From: Pseudochelatococcus sp050946405
Lineage (GTDB): Bacteria > Pseudomonadota > Alphaproteobacteria > Rhizobiales > Beijerinckiaceae
Assembly (NCBI RefSeq): GCF_050946405.1
Contig: NZ_JBMNUS010000008.1
Location: 177,027-241,026 of the forward strand
Length of the DNA: 64,000 nucleotides
Direction of reading: 5' to 3'
The translations under genes were made by a program, and so were the position numbers. Each line of letters begins with the position of its first letter. Position 1 is the first letter of the stretch. The notes under the pieces were generated by a model. The model searched no databases, was not told the origin of the DNA, and worked only from the letters and a program-made list of their open reading frames with translations. Of this stretch, positions 24,523 through 32,727 are shown piece after piece.

Positions 24523-26976
24523 TCAGGCCGTGTCGTTACCGGTTTCAGGCTGCTCCACGGGCGCGGTCTCTCGCGCCCGCCGGCCGAATCCCCACGGTTC
24601 CGCCTCCAGCGGCCTGGGCGGTATGAAGCCGCGCGCCCGCAGCCGTTGCAGGACGGCGAGGTTGAGCTGGCTGGTGACGGAGGTCGATTCCTGGATGTTG
24701 CCGATGAAGCACCACAGTTCGAAGCGCATCTTGCTGTCCGTGAACTCCATCAGATGCGCGACGGGCTCGGGGTGTTTCAGGACGGACGAATGGTCCCGCG
24801 CGCAATCCACCATCAGGCGGCGGACTTCGTTTTCGTCCGCGTCGTAGGCCACGCCGATCGAAATGATGATGCGCCCGGTCCTGCCGGTGTGCAGCCGGTT
24901 CTTCACCACGCCGGATACGAGATTCGAGTTCGGGATGATGACGGACGAACGGTCGAATGTCTCGATTTCCGTCGCGCGCACGTTGATGCGTCTGACGTAG
25001 CCTTGATCCGAGCCGACGACGACCCAGTCTCCCACGCGTATCGGACGCTCCCACAACAGGATGAGGCCCGATACGAAGTTGTTGACGATGGATTGCAGGC
25101 CGAAGCCCACGCCCACGGACAGCGCGCCGGCGACGAGCGAGATGCGGCTGAGGCTGAGGCCCAGTTGCGTGCAGGCCAGCGCCACGGCGATGAAGAAACC
25201 GACATAGCCGACGGCCGTGCGGATGGAATTGCGGATGCCGGCGTCAAAGCCGGTGGTCGGCAGATACTTGTTCTCCAGCCATCGCTGCAACGCGTGCGTC
25301 ACGAGGGTTACGACGGCGAACGTCAGCGCCGCGCTGACGATATCGGCGGGCGCGATCGATATTTCGCCGATGCTGAAACCCATCCGCACGGCCTGCAAGG
25401 GCGCATAGAGATCGTGCGTCTCCATTCCCCACGGCGCGACAACCAGAAGCACGGCGATGACGAGCAGCACGAGCTTGAAGATACCGGCCGTGAGCACGCT
25501 GAGCTGCTCCACCGCGCGGCGGCGCAGTCCCATGTTCGTTTGCAGGAAGAGCGATGTCCGGGAATGGCGTCCCGGCAGCTTCTCCAGCAACTCCTCCGTG
25601 AAGACCCGCAGCAGGAAATAGATGCCCGTGACGCTCAGGATCCAGACCACCTGATCCACCACGAACGACGCAAAGGCGATGTAACCGATCGTCACCGCCA
25701 GCACGATCGCGAGCACCGCCAGCCAGCAGACGGCCACCGTGATGCCCCGGTAATCCGTTTCCGCCGGCACATAGGGGCCGAAATCGTCGACTTCCGGCGG
25801 CGCCAGTCTTTTCAGCCCCCGTAGCGCCCAGGCCATGAGCCCGGCCACCGCCAGCGAGCGAATGCCGTCGGTGACGACGACAAGGGGGAGAGTGGCGCTG
25901 ATGGCCGCCACCATGGATTGCAGCACCGTTCCCGCGAGAATGACGATGGTGCCCAGATTCGTGACGCGGGACATGTGGCGGGCGGCTTCGTCATCCACCT
26001 CGAACAGCCGCCATGCGGTCAGCTCGGGTGCGAACAGCGCGTCGGCGAGCGCGCGCATGAATACGAGGAACACGATGCCGAACAGCAGCCACGAAATGAC
26101 GGGAGCGAGACGCCCGCCGAGCAGATTTTCCGAATCGAGCGCCATGTAGAGCACGAGATTCGCGCCTGCCACCGGCACCGAGCGGGCGAGCGTGATTCCC
26201 AGCGCCTTCAGCACCCTTTCCAGCCGGCTCGGCTCCGTATCGGCGGGGTCTCGCCACGTCAGGCGCGGCAGCACGCGCAATCGCAGCCAGTGCAGCAGCG
26301 CGCCGACGAGACCGGCGACGAGCACATAAGACAGCCCGCCCCTCTCGAACCGTTGCCGCACGTCCCAGGCCCAATTGCCGAACGCGCCGCGCAGGGCGCG
26401 GAAATCGCCGGGCAGCGCCGTGGCCACGTCACGCCACAGGGACGGGCTCCAGAGGCTCGCGCTGCGCGCAAGCAGCGAGCGGGTAAAAGCCGTGCGCCGC
26501 AAATCGCTGATGCGTGTCGATATCTGGTTCGCGTGCACCAGGAGCGCTTCGGCGAGCTTGATGCCTGCATTCAGGTCGGCAAGAGCGGCGCTCTTTTCCT
26601 TTCGTTCGCCGGCAATGCTCTCGCTTTCGGGCTGCGCGTCGTCCTCCGGCTTGGCGCCCAGTTGTTCGAGCTGGGCGTTGAGCGCCTGCGCGCGCGGCGT
26701 CAGATCGCCGATGACGGCGAGAATTTCGGCCCTCAGCCCGTCGATGGACTGGCGCAGACGCGACATGCCGGGATCGGCATGCTCGTCCGCGTCGACATCC
26801 TTCTCGATCTGATCCAGCGAGGCCCTGATCGTATCGAGCTGCTGCGTCAGCGGCGCCGGATCGGTCACGGCAAGGGCGGAAGACGCGCCTGCCCACGCAC
26901 AGAACAGACATGTGCAGAATAAACACGCGATCAGCAGGGACAGGTATTGGGGAAGGCCGGATTCGGCATGACGCAT
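24523..26976 (-). CDS. DUF3772 / MscS-type mechanosensitive channel
   Basis: An 817-residue inner-membrane channel. A signal sequence (about residues 1-37, LLIACLFCTCLFCAWAGASSALA) precedes a periplasmic coiled-coil/DUF3772 region (about 40-190). Around ten membrane helices follow. The MscS core is at about 600-780, with the pore-lining SLSRISLVAGALSVGVGFGLQSIVNNFVSGL (here quoted in part), WERPIRVGDWVVVG and VIIPNSNLVSG. It releases solutes on hypo-osmotic shock. The ATG at 26976 (MRHAES) is preferred because it starts the signal peptide; an in-frame start 72 bases upstream is weaker. Confidence 0.9.
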   Translation of the reverse strand: MRHAESGLPQYLSLLIACLFCTCLFCAWAGASSALAVTDPAPLTQQLDTIRASLDQIEKDVDADEHADPGMSRLRQSIDGLRAEILAVIGDLTPRAQALNAQLEQLGAKPEDDAQPESESIAGERKEKSAALADLNAGIKLAEALLVHANQISTRISDLRRTAFTRSLLARSASLWSPSLWRDVATALPGDFRALRGAFGNWAWDVRQRFERGGLSYVLVAGLVGALLHWLRLRVLPRLTWRDPADTEPSRLERVLKALGITLARSVPVAGANLVLYMALDSENLLGGRLAPVISWLLFGIVFLVFMRALADALFAPELTAWRLFEVDDEAARHMSRVTNLGTIVILAGTVLQSMVAAISATLPLVVVTDGIRSLAVAGLMAWALRGLKRLAPPEVDDFGPYVPAETDYRGITVAVCWLAVLAIVLAVTIGYIAFASFVVDQVVWILSVTGIYFLLRVFTEELLEKLPGRHSRTSLFLQTNMGLRRRAVEQLSVLTAGIFKLVLLVIAVLLVVAPWGMETHDLYAPLQAVRMGFSIGEISIAPADIVSAALTFAVVTLVTHALQRWLENKYLPTTGFDAGIRNSIRTAVGYVGFFIAVALACTQLGLSLSRISLVAGALSVGVGFGLQSIVNNFVSGLILLWERPIRVGDWVVVGSDQGYVRRINVRATEIETFDRSSVIIPNSNLVSGVVKNRLHTGRTGRIIISIGVAYDADENEVRRLMVDCARDHSSVLKHPEPVAHLMEFTDSKMRFELWCFIGNIQESTSVTSQLNLAVLQRLRARGFIPPRPLEAEPWGFGRRARETAPVEQPETGNDTA

Positions 26977-27060
26977 GGCTGACAGTTTTCCTCGCGGGGC
27001 CGGGGCGTGAATATGAAACCGGGGCGGGATCATAGAACAAGCTGCCACGCAAGAACACTG

Positions 27061-27900
27061 TCAGCGGCGATTGGTTCCGCTCTCCGTCTGGCCAGCCTGC
27101 GCGATGATGGTGCGGGCGCGGATGCGCACCGGTTCATCCACCATGGCGCCATCGACGGAAACCGCGCCATCGCCGGAGGCCAGCACCTGCCGCGCCCAGG
27201 CGATCTCATCGGCGGCGGGAGCGAAGGCGCGCTTCACTTCGGCGATCTGCTTCGGGTGGATGCACAGTTTCCCCGTGAAGCCGAGCGCGCGGGCATGCGC
27301 CGCATCATCATGCGCGATGGCGGGATCGCCGAGCTGCACCGTCACGCCGTCGACGGGCGCGGCGATTGCGGCCAGACGCGACGCCAGCACGAGTTGCAGG
27401 CGTATGGGCAACAGCACTTCGCGCAGGTGGGCGCAGCCCAGATCGGCACAGAAATCCACCGAGCCGAAGGCGAGCCGCGCGACGCCCGGCGTTTCGGCGA
27501 TTTCCCGCACCCGCGCGACGCCGCGTGCGCTTTCGATCAGCGCGATCAGCGCAACGTCGCCGCCAAGCCCGGCGGAAACCGCCGCGAGCGCCGCCGGATC
27601 TTCCGCCTTGGGCAGCATGACGGCCGCGACCGGCAGCTTGCGCACGGCCTCCACATCCGCCTCATGCCAGGAGGTGCCGGCGGCGTTGATGCGCACGATC
27701 ACCGGCAGGTCGGTGAAATCCGCGGCGAGCGCCGCGCGCGCCGCATCCTTCGCATCGGCGGCGACGGCGTCCTCCAGATCGAGGATCACCGCATCCGCGC
27801 CCGAAGCCGCCGCCTTGACGAAGCGATCGGGGCGATCGGCCGGCACGAAAAGAGGCGCGCGGATCGCGGCGACGATTTCCCTTCTGCTCCGCTCTACCAT
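27061..27900 (-). CDS. CitE-like CoA-ester lyase (HpcH/HpaI family)
   Basis: A 279-residue TIM-barrel enzyme of the citrate lyase beta/malyl-CoA lyase family. The N-terminus RAPLFVPADRPDRF is the family start. DAVILDLEDAVA (about 36-47), Glu123 in LIESARGV and Asp149 in GSVDF match the Mg2+/CoA-ester site. In the gene context it is a likely (S)-citramalyl-CoA lyase producing acetyl-CoA and pyruvate, though malyl-CoA specificity is possible. It overlaps the upstream hydratase gene by 7 bases and is last in a four-gene operon. Confidence 0.85.
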   Translation of the reverse strand: MVERSRREIVAAIRAPLFVPADRPDRFVKAAASGADAVILDLEDAVAADAKDAARAALAADFTDLPVIVRINAAGTSWHEADVEAVRKLPVAAVMLPKAEDPAALAAVSAGLGGDVALIALIESARGVARVREIAETPGVARLAFGSVDFCADLGCAHLREVLLPIRLQLVLASRLAAIAAPVDGVTVQLGDPAIAHDDAAHARALGFTGKLCIHPKQIAEVKRAFAPAADEIAWARQVLASGDGAVSVDGAMVDEPVRIRARTIIAQAGQTESGTNRR

Positions 27901-28730
27901 TCCGCCCTTGCCTCCATCGCCACCGGCCCATTGGCGCGGGCCGTCCAGAGCTTGAGGCCGTCGCCGTCTTCATCCGCATTGAGCGTGAAATCCGCGTTGT
28001 CGAACAGCGGCGACAGGCTGCGGAACGAGAAGCGCGCCGGCGGCCCGCCGCGAACCCCGGCGGCGAGATGGACCAGCATCGTCGCCTGCATCGGCCCGTG
28101 GACGACGAGCCCCGGATAGCCTTCCACATCGCGGGCATACGGCGCGTCATAGTGAATGCGATGGCCGTTGAAGGTCAGCGCCGAGTAGCGGAACAGCAGC
28201 GGCGGCGTCGGCACGATCCGGCGGTGATGCGCCCCTTCCGGCGCGGCGGTCGGCGCGGCGGCCGCCGGTTTCGGACTTTCCGCGTCGCGGTAGACGATAT
28301 CCTGCCGCTCGCTGATGACATGGCGGCCGTGGGCCGTGACACGGTGTTCCACGGTGACGAAGCAGAGCGGCCCGGTGCGGCCTTCCTTCAGCACGACATC
28401 GCGAATGCATGAGGCGCGCGTTACCGTTTCGCCGATGCGGATATCGTCGTGGAAGGTGAATGCGCCGCCCGCCCACATCCGCCGCGGCATCGGCACCGGC
28501 GGCAGGAAGCCGCCGCGGGCGGGATGGCCGTCCGGGCCGAGTTCAGCGCCGTCGACCGCGGGCTGGCCGAGACAGAGATGGATCAGCAGCGGCGCGGACG
28601 CACCGGGCGCACTTGCGCCGGCGAGATCGAGCGTGGCGTTGAAACGGCGCACCAGCGCCGGCGTCACCTCCTCCGAGGCGCTTTCCTCGCGTCCGATCCA
28701 TTCCCTCAGATGAGCGATATCGACGTCCAT
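27894..28730 (-). CDS. FAS1-like dehydratase / MaoC hydratase (itaconyl- or mesaconyl-CoA hydratase type)
   Basis: A 278-residue double hot-dog protein. The N-terminal FAS1-like dehydratase half (about 5-140) begins DIAHLREWIGREESASEEVTP. The C-terminal MaoC-like half (about 190-275) has HYDAPYARDVEGYPGLVVHGPMQATML, containing the hydratase Asp/His pair. This arrangement is that of itaconyl-CoA hydratase (Ich/RipB) and mesaconyl-C4-CoA hydratase. Its ATG overlaps the CoA-transferase stop (TGATG) and its end overlaps the lyase start. The substrate is inferred from neighbours. Confidence 0.85.
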   Translation of the reverse strand: MDVDIAHLREWIGREESASEEVTPALVRRFNATLDLAGASAPGASAPLLIHLCLGQPAVDGAELGPDGHPARGGFLPPVPMPRRMWAGGAFTFHDDIRIGETVTRASCIRDVVLKEGRTGPLCFVTVEHRVTAHGRHVISERQDIVYRDAESPKPAAAAPTAAPEGAHHRRIVPTPPLLFRYSALTFNGHRIHYDAPYARDVEGYPGLVVHGPMQATMLVHLAAGVRGGPPARFSFRSLSPLFDNADFTLNADEDGDGLKLWTARANGPVAMEARAEW

Positions 28731-29851
28731 CAGACGTTCTCCATGCTGGCCGTTTCACGGTTCAGCGGCGGGACCGCGCCGTAAAGGCGCTCCTCGCCCG
28801 CGAAAACCGGTCCGGGCGCGGGATAGGATACCGGCCCGTTGGGCGTGTCGACAGTGATGCGGCGCAGATGCGGATGGCGCGACAGACCTTCCATGTCGTT
28901 CACGGAGGCGAAGGCGACATCCGCCGCCTCGATATCGGCCAACGCCGCGTCACCCGTGCGGGCGGCGAAGGCGGCGGCCACGACGGCATCGGTTTCCGCC
29001 CGGTTGCGCACGCGCGCCAGGTTGGTGGCGAAGCGCGGATCGGTGCCCAGCGCCGCATCGCCGAGAAACACCTGCGCCAGATTGCGCCATTCGCGATCGC
29101 TCTGCACCGAAATGAGGATCTGCTTGCCATCCTTCGTGCTGAAAACGCCGTAGGGCGCGATCGAGGGATGCGCGAGGCCGATCCGCCGCGGCGACTTGCC
29201 GCCCTCGTGGTTGAGCAGCGGCACGGTCAGCCAGTCGGCCATCACGTCGAACATGGAGACGCCGATATCGGCCCCCTTCCCCGTGATTCCGCGACGGATC
29301 AGCGCTTCGAGAATCGCCGCATAGGCGGTGGCCCCGGTGGCGATGTCGACGATCGAGATGCCCACGCGCGCCGCGCTCTCCGGCCCGCCCGTGACCGAGC
29401 AAAGACCGGATTCCGCCTGGATCAGCAGGTCGTAGGCTTTTCGCGAGGCCATCGGCCCGCCTTCGCCGTAGCCCGAAACGGACAAGGTGATCAGCCGGGG
29501 AAAATCGCGCGACAATCGCCCCCGATCGAAACCCAGCCTGTCCAGCGCGCCGGGCTTGAGGTTCTGGATCAGCACGTCGGCATCGCCGAGAAGCGCCGCG
29601 AGCGCGGCCTTCCCTTCCGGCTTCGTCAGATCGAGCGTGACCGATTCCTTGCCCCGGTTCAGCCAGACGAAATAGCTCGACAGGCCGGCCGCCACATCGT
29701 CATAGCCACGGGCGAAATCCCCTTCCGGCCGCTCGACCTTGATGACACGCGCCCCGGCATCCGCCAGACGCGAGGATGCAAAAGGCGCGGCGACCGCCTG
29801 CTCGATGGCGACGACGGTGATGCCCGCCAGTGGAAGCTGCACGCCCGCCAT
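28730..29851 (-). CDS. Class III CoA-transferase (CaiB/BaiF family)
   Basis: A 373-residue CoA-transferase. The start at 29851 (MAGVQLPLAG) has GAGG 8 bases upstream and overlaps the acyl-CoA dehydrogenase stop by one base; the same frame is open far into that gene but is not coding there. Motifs are VIKVERPEGDFARGY (about 37-50), WLNRGKESVTLDL (63-75) and the catalytic Asp141 in RKAYDLLIQAE. In this operon it is a likely itaconate (or mesaconate) CoA-transferase using succinyl-CoA, as in Ict of Pseudomonas; other dicarboxylates are not excluded. Confidence 0.86.
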   Translation of the reverse strand: MAGVQLPLAGITVVAIEQAVAAPFASSRLADAGARVIKVERPEGDFARGYDDVAAGLSSYFVWLNRGKESVTLDLTKPEGKAALAALLGDADVLIQNLKPGALDRLGFDRGRLSRDFPRLITLSVSGYGEGGPMASRKAYDLLIQAESGLCSVTGGPESAARVGISIVDIATGATAYAAILEALIRRGITGKGADIGVSMFDVMADWLTVPLLNHEGGKSPRRIGLAHPSIAPYGVFSTKDGKQILISVQSDREWRNLAQVFLGDAALGTDPRFATNLARVRNRAETDAVVAAAFAARTGDAALADIEAADVAFASVNDMEGLSRHPHLRRITVDTPNGPVSYPAPGPVFAGEERLYGAVPPLNRETASMENV

Positions 29852-31011
29852 CAGAACGACCTCGGCAGACCGAGCACATGCTCGGCGACGTAGGAAAGGA
29901 TGAGGTTGGTCGAGATCGGCGCCACCTGATAAAGCCGCGTCTCGCGGAACTTGCGCTCGACATCGTATTCGCAGGCGAAGCCGAAACCGCCGTGGAACTG
30001 GAGACAGGCATTGGCGGCCTCCCACGACGCCTTGGCCGCGAGATATTTCGCCATGTTGGCCTGCGTGCCGCAAGGCTGATGCGCATCGTAAAGGCGGCAT
30101 GCCTCGAAGCGCATCAGGTTCGCCGCCTCCACCTCGATGAAGGCTTCGGCAATGGGAAATTGCACGCCCTGGTTCTGGCCGATGGGGCGGCCGAACACGA
30201 TGCGCTCCTTGGCATATTCGGACACCTTGTCGATGAACCAATAGCCGTCGCCGATGCATTCGGCCGCAATCAGCGTGCGCTCGGCGTTGAGACCGGTCAG
30301 GATGTACTTGAAGCCCTGCCCCTCCTCGCCGATGAGATTCTCGGCCGGGATCTCCAGATTGTCGAAGAACAGCTCGTTCGTCTCGTGGTTCACCATGTTG
30401 AGGATCGGCCGGACGGACATGCCCTTGCCGGTCGCTTCACGGATGTCCACGATGAAGATCGACAACCCCTCCGACTTTTTCTTCACTTCCGCCAGCGGCG
30501 TGGTGCGGGCGAGCAGGATCATCAGGTCCGAATGCTGGACGCGGCTGATCCAGACCTTCTGACCGTTGATGACGTAGCGGTCGCCCTTCCTCACGGCGGT
30601 GGTCTTGATTTTCGTCGTATCCGTGCCGGTGGTGGGCTCCGTCACGCCCATGGATTGCAGGCGCAACTCGCCCGAAGCGATTTTCGGCAGATACCGGCGG
30701 CGCTGCTCCTCCGAGCCGTGGCGCACCAGTGTGTTCATGTTGTACATCTGGCCGTGGCAGGCGCCGGAATTGCCGCCCGCGCGGTTGATCTCCTCCATGA
30801 TCACCGACGCCTCGGTCAGCCCGAGCCCCGAGCCGCCGTATGTCTCGGGAATGAGAGCCGCCATCCAGCCCGCTTTCGTCAGCGCGTCGACGAATTCTTC
30901 CGGGTAGGCGCGGGCCTCGTCGATCCTGCGATGATACTCCGCCGGAAACTGCGCGCAAAGATCGCGGATCGCCTCACGAATGTCCTGATACTGCTCTGAT
31001 ACGGTTTGCAT
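29851..31011 (-). CDS. Acyl-CoA dehydrogenase
   Basis: A 386-residue FAD-dependent acyl-CoA dehydrogenase, first gene of the operon. The N-terminal helical domain (GGSGLGLTEASVIMEEINRAGG), the middle beta domain (QSMGVTEPTTGTDTTKIKTTAVRKGD, FAD/substrate loop, and YVINGQKVWISRV), and the C-terminal domain with QFHGGFGFACEYDVERKFRETRLYQV are complete. The ATG at 31011 (MQTVSE) is chosen because conserved sequence starts there. Its role in the CoA-ester set is not obvious, but an acyl-CoA dehydrogenase also sits inside the P. aeruginosa itaconate cluster. Confidence 0.9.
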   Translation of the reverse strand: MQTVSEQYQDIREAIRDLCAQFPAEYHRRIDEARAYPEEFVDALTKAGWMAALIPETYGGSGLGLTEASVIMEEINRAGGNSGACHGQMYNMNTLVRHGSEEQRRRYLPKIASGELRLQSMGVTEPTTGTDTTKIKTTAVRKGDRYVINGQKVWISRVQHSDLMILLARTTPLAEVKKKSEGLSIFIVDIREATGKGMSVRPILNMVNHETNELFFDNLEIPAENLIGEEGQGFKYILTGLNAERTLIAAECIGDGYWFIDKVSEYAKERIVFGRPIGQNQGVQFPIAEAFIEVEAANLMRFEACRLYDAHQPCGTQANMAKYLAAKASWEAANACLQFHGGFGFACEYDVERKFRETRLYQVAPISTNLILSYVAEHVLGLPRSF

Positions 31012-31456
31012 CGCCTCACCCGACAAAACAAAAATCACCGCGGCGCGAGGGGTTTGAAACGCCCTCGGCAAGGTTCAGCCAGACGCGTTTGGTTCGCGGA
31101 TATTGGTGGAGCGCCGGGCTTTCTCACGGCCGGGGTAGCCGGATCGCAACCGCCGAGGAGGCCGGAAAGCCGATATCGCGATGTTGTTCCGACGTCGTAG
31201 CCAATGCCTTCGTAACGCGCCGGACAGGGATAAAAAAATGCTATTTTTCTCTTATAGATATAGCAATATTCTATAGCGTTTTCGAGCGATGCGACAATTG
31301 GAAGACGCTCTGGCTTGCCCGCTTCAGGGGAGCATTCCCGAATTATCAAAAGCAGGGATTGAGAAGGGGCAGGAAGCATGAAATGGTGCGCCGCGCTGTT
31401 CAGACGGCGAAGGTAGATCGCAAATTCTCCGCGAGGATTTCAGAGGGGTCGGCCAA
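31012..31456. other. Intergenic region between the CoA-ester operon and doxX
   Basis: About 445 bases, no credible gene. It must carry the divergent promoters. A locally AT-rich stretch (about 31228-31275) contains a 23-base imperfect palindrome with TATAGA/TCTATA ends at 31253-31275, a candidate operator. Nothing else recognised. Confidence 0.5.
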
Positions 31457-31879
31457 ATGGAGCGTATTTTCGCCAAGAATTGGTTCGGTGTTATCGCACG
31501 CGTGGTTCTCACGTTCATGTTCTGGGCAAGCGGTCTGGCAAAATCGATCGACTTCTCCGCCGGAATGGCCGAGATGACGCACTTTGGTCTGGAGCCGGCG
31601 GCGTTCTTCAATGTCGCCACCATCGTCGTGCAGCTCGGCGGTTCCGCGCTCATCATCCTGAACTTTCATGCCTGGGCAGGCGCCCTCGCGCTCGCCGTCT
31701 TCACGGCTGCAACCATTCCCATCGCGCATACCTTCTGGACCATGGAGGAGCCGATACGGACGATCGAGTTCTACGTCGTCGTGGAGCATATCAGCATCAT
31801 CGGCGCCTTGCTGGTCGTCGCATGGGCCACGTCACGCAAGGATCGCTCGACCCCGGCGCCGGCCCAGGCCGGCATCTAG
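31457..31879 (+). CDS. DoxX-family membrane protein
   Basis: A 140-residue protein with four hydrophobic helices (about 8-26, 48-66, 74-92, 107-124) and the DoxX pattern FMFWASGLAKSIDF after helix 1. DoxX relatives act in respiratory or thiol-redox membrane complexes, but the precise function is not predictable here. GAGGGG lies 8 bases before the ATG. The TAG stop is part of the TAGAGC terminus of an intergenic repeat, so the present C-terminus may have been set by repeat insertion. Confidence 0.87.
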   Translation: MERIFAKNWFGVIARVVLTFMFWASGLAKSIDFSAGMAEMTHFGLEPAAFFNVATIVVQLGGSALIILNFHAWAGALALAVFTAATIPIAHTFWTMEEPIRTIEFYVVVEHISIIGALLVVAWATSRKDRSTPAPAQAGI

Positions 31880-31983
31880 AGCAACTTGCGTTCAAGTCGA
31901 TTGATTGATTTGAACGCAAGTTGCGGTATAATATAGAATTTAGAGCGGCGTGACGATTCTGCTTGAATGCACGCCGTTCTAAA
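31877..31983. repeat. Double-hairpin intergenic repeat, copy A
   Basis: It begins TAGAGCAACTTGCGTTCAA, whose arm pairs with TTTGAACGCAAGTTGC after a short loop. A linker (GGTATAATATAGAATT) follows, then a second hairpin AGAGCGGCGTG ... CACGCCGTTCT ending near 31982. Copies B (32602-32727) and C (60678-60780) share both hairpins and the linker. Structure suggests a MITE/REP-like element. The first TAG is the doxX stop. Confidence 0.85.
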
Positions 31984-32272
31984 TCGCTTTCACGCATAAC
32001 GGATGCCGCTTGGCGTGAGGATAATGCGTAAAAAAAAATTTACAGTTTTTTCGGCGTTTCAACGAAAAGCCCGTAAGCCGATCGGCCGGGTCGGCTTCCG
32101 AAATACTCCAAAACAGGCGTTGATAAGGCCGCTACCGATACCCGGATGCGCAGGGAAACTGGAGCGCAATCGGGGCATTTGTCGGAATGAGCAGCTTGCG
32201 ACATGTCGGAATAGGGCTAACACGCAACTTAACATGACGAGATAACTTACTGAAACATTTCAGCTTTGTCGA
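31984..32272. other. Intergenic region after repeat copy A
   Basis: No credible gene. A weak inverted repeat with ACGCAT/ATGCGT ends lies at about 31993-32030. A segment near 32047-32068 (TTTTTTCGGCGTTTCAACG) shares 18 bases with the palindrome at 63839-63879, so a degraded copy of that second element is likely here. Confidence 0.45.
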
Positions 32273-32348
<76 letters not shown>

Positions 32349-32601
32349 ATCGACACCAGCGGTTAAAACCGCTCCAAGCGCCAACCCGTCAGGACCGCGC
32401 CGCGTGTGAATGTTGAGTAGCAAACCCATGCTGTCGTGTCCAGTACCTTGCCGGCAATTTTATCACTTTTTTGGCGTCCGGGCCGCGCATGACGGCCCGG
32501 ACGCGATGGAGGCAAAAAATAATAATTTTATATCAGATAGTTACCATTTTCCACGCTTGCGCACAGCCTGTCCCGCCGGCGGGAAACCCCTGATGCCGCG
32601 C
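32349..32601. other. Intergenic region between tRNA-Lys and repeat copy B
   Basis: About 250 bases with no credible gene. It should contain the tRNA-Lys promoter on the minus strand. An AT-rich patch occurs at about 32510-32550; nothing else recognised. Confidence 0.45.
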
Positions 32602-32727
32602 TAGAGCAGTTTGCGTTCAAATCGATCCATCGAATTGCAAATCGATCCATCGAATTGAATGCAAGTTGCGGTAAAATATAGAATTTGGAGCGGCGTGACG
32701 ATTCCACTTGAATGCACGCCGCTCTAA
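32602..32727. repeat. Double-hairpin intergenic repeat, copy B
   Basis: It begins TAGAGCAGTTTGCGTTCAAA and ends GCACGCCGCTCTAA, the same two hairpins and linker as copy A. It carries an internal tandem duplication of AATCGATCCATCGAATTG, which makes it about 20 bases longer than copy A. On the minus strand the TAGAGC of its far end supplies the hppA stop codon. Confidence 0.87.
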
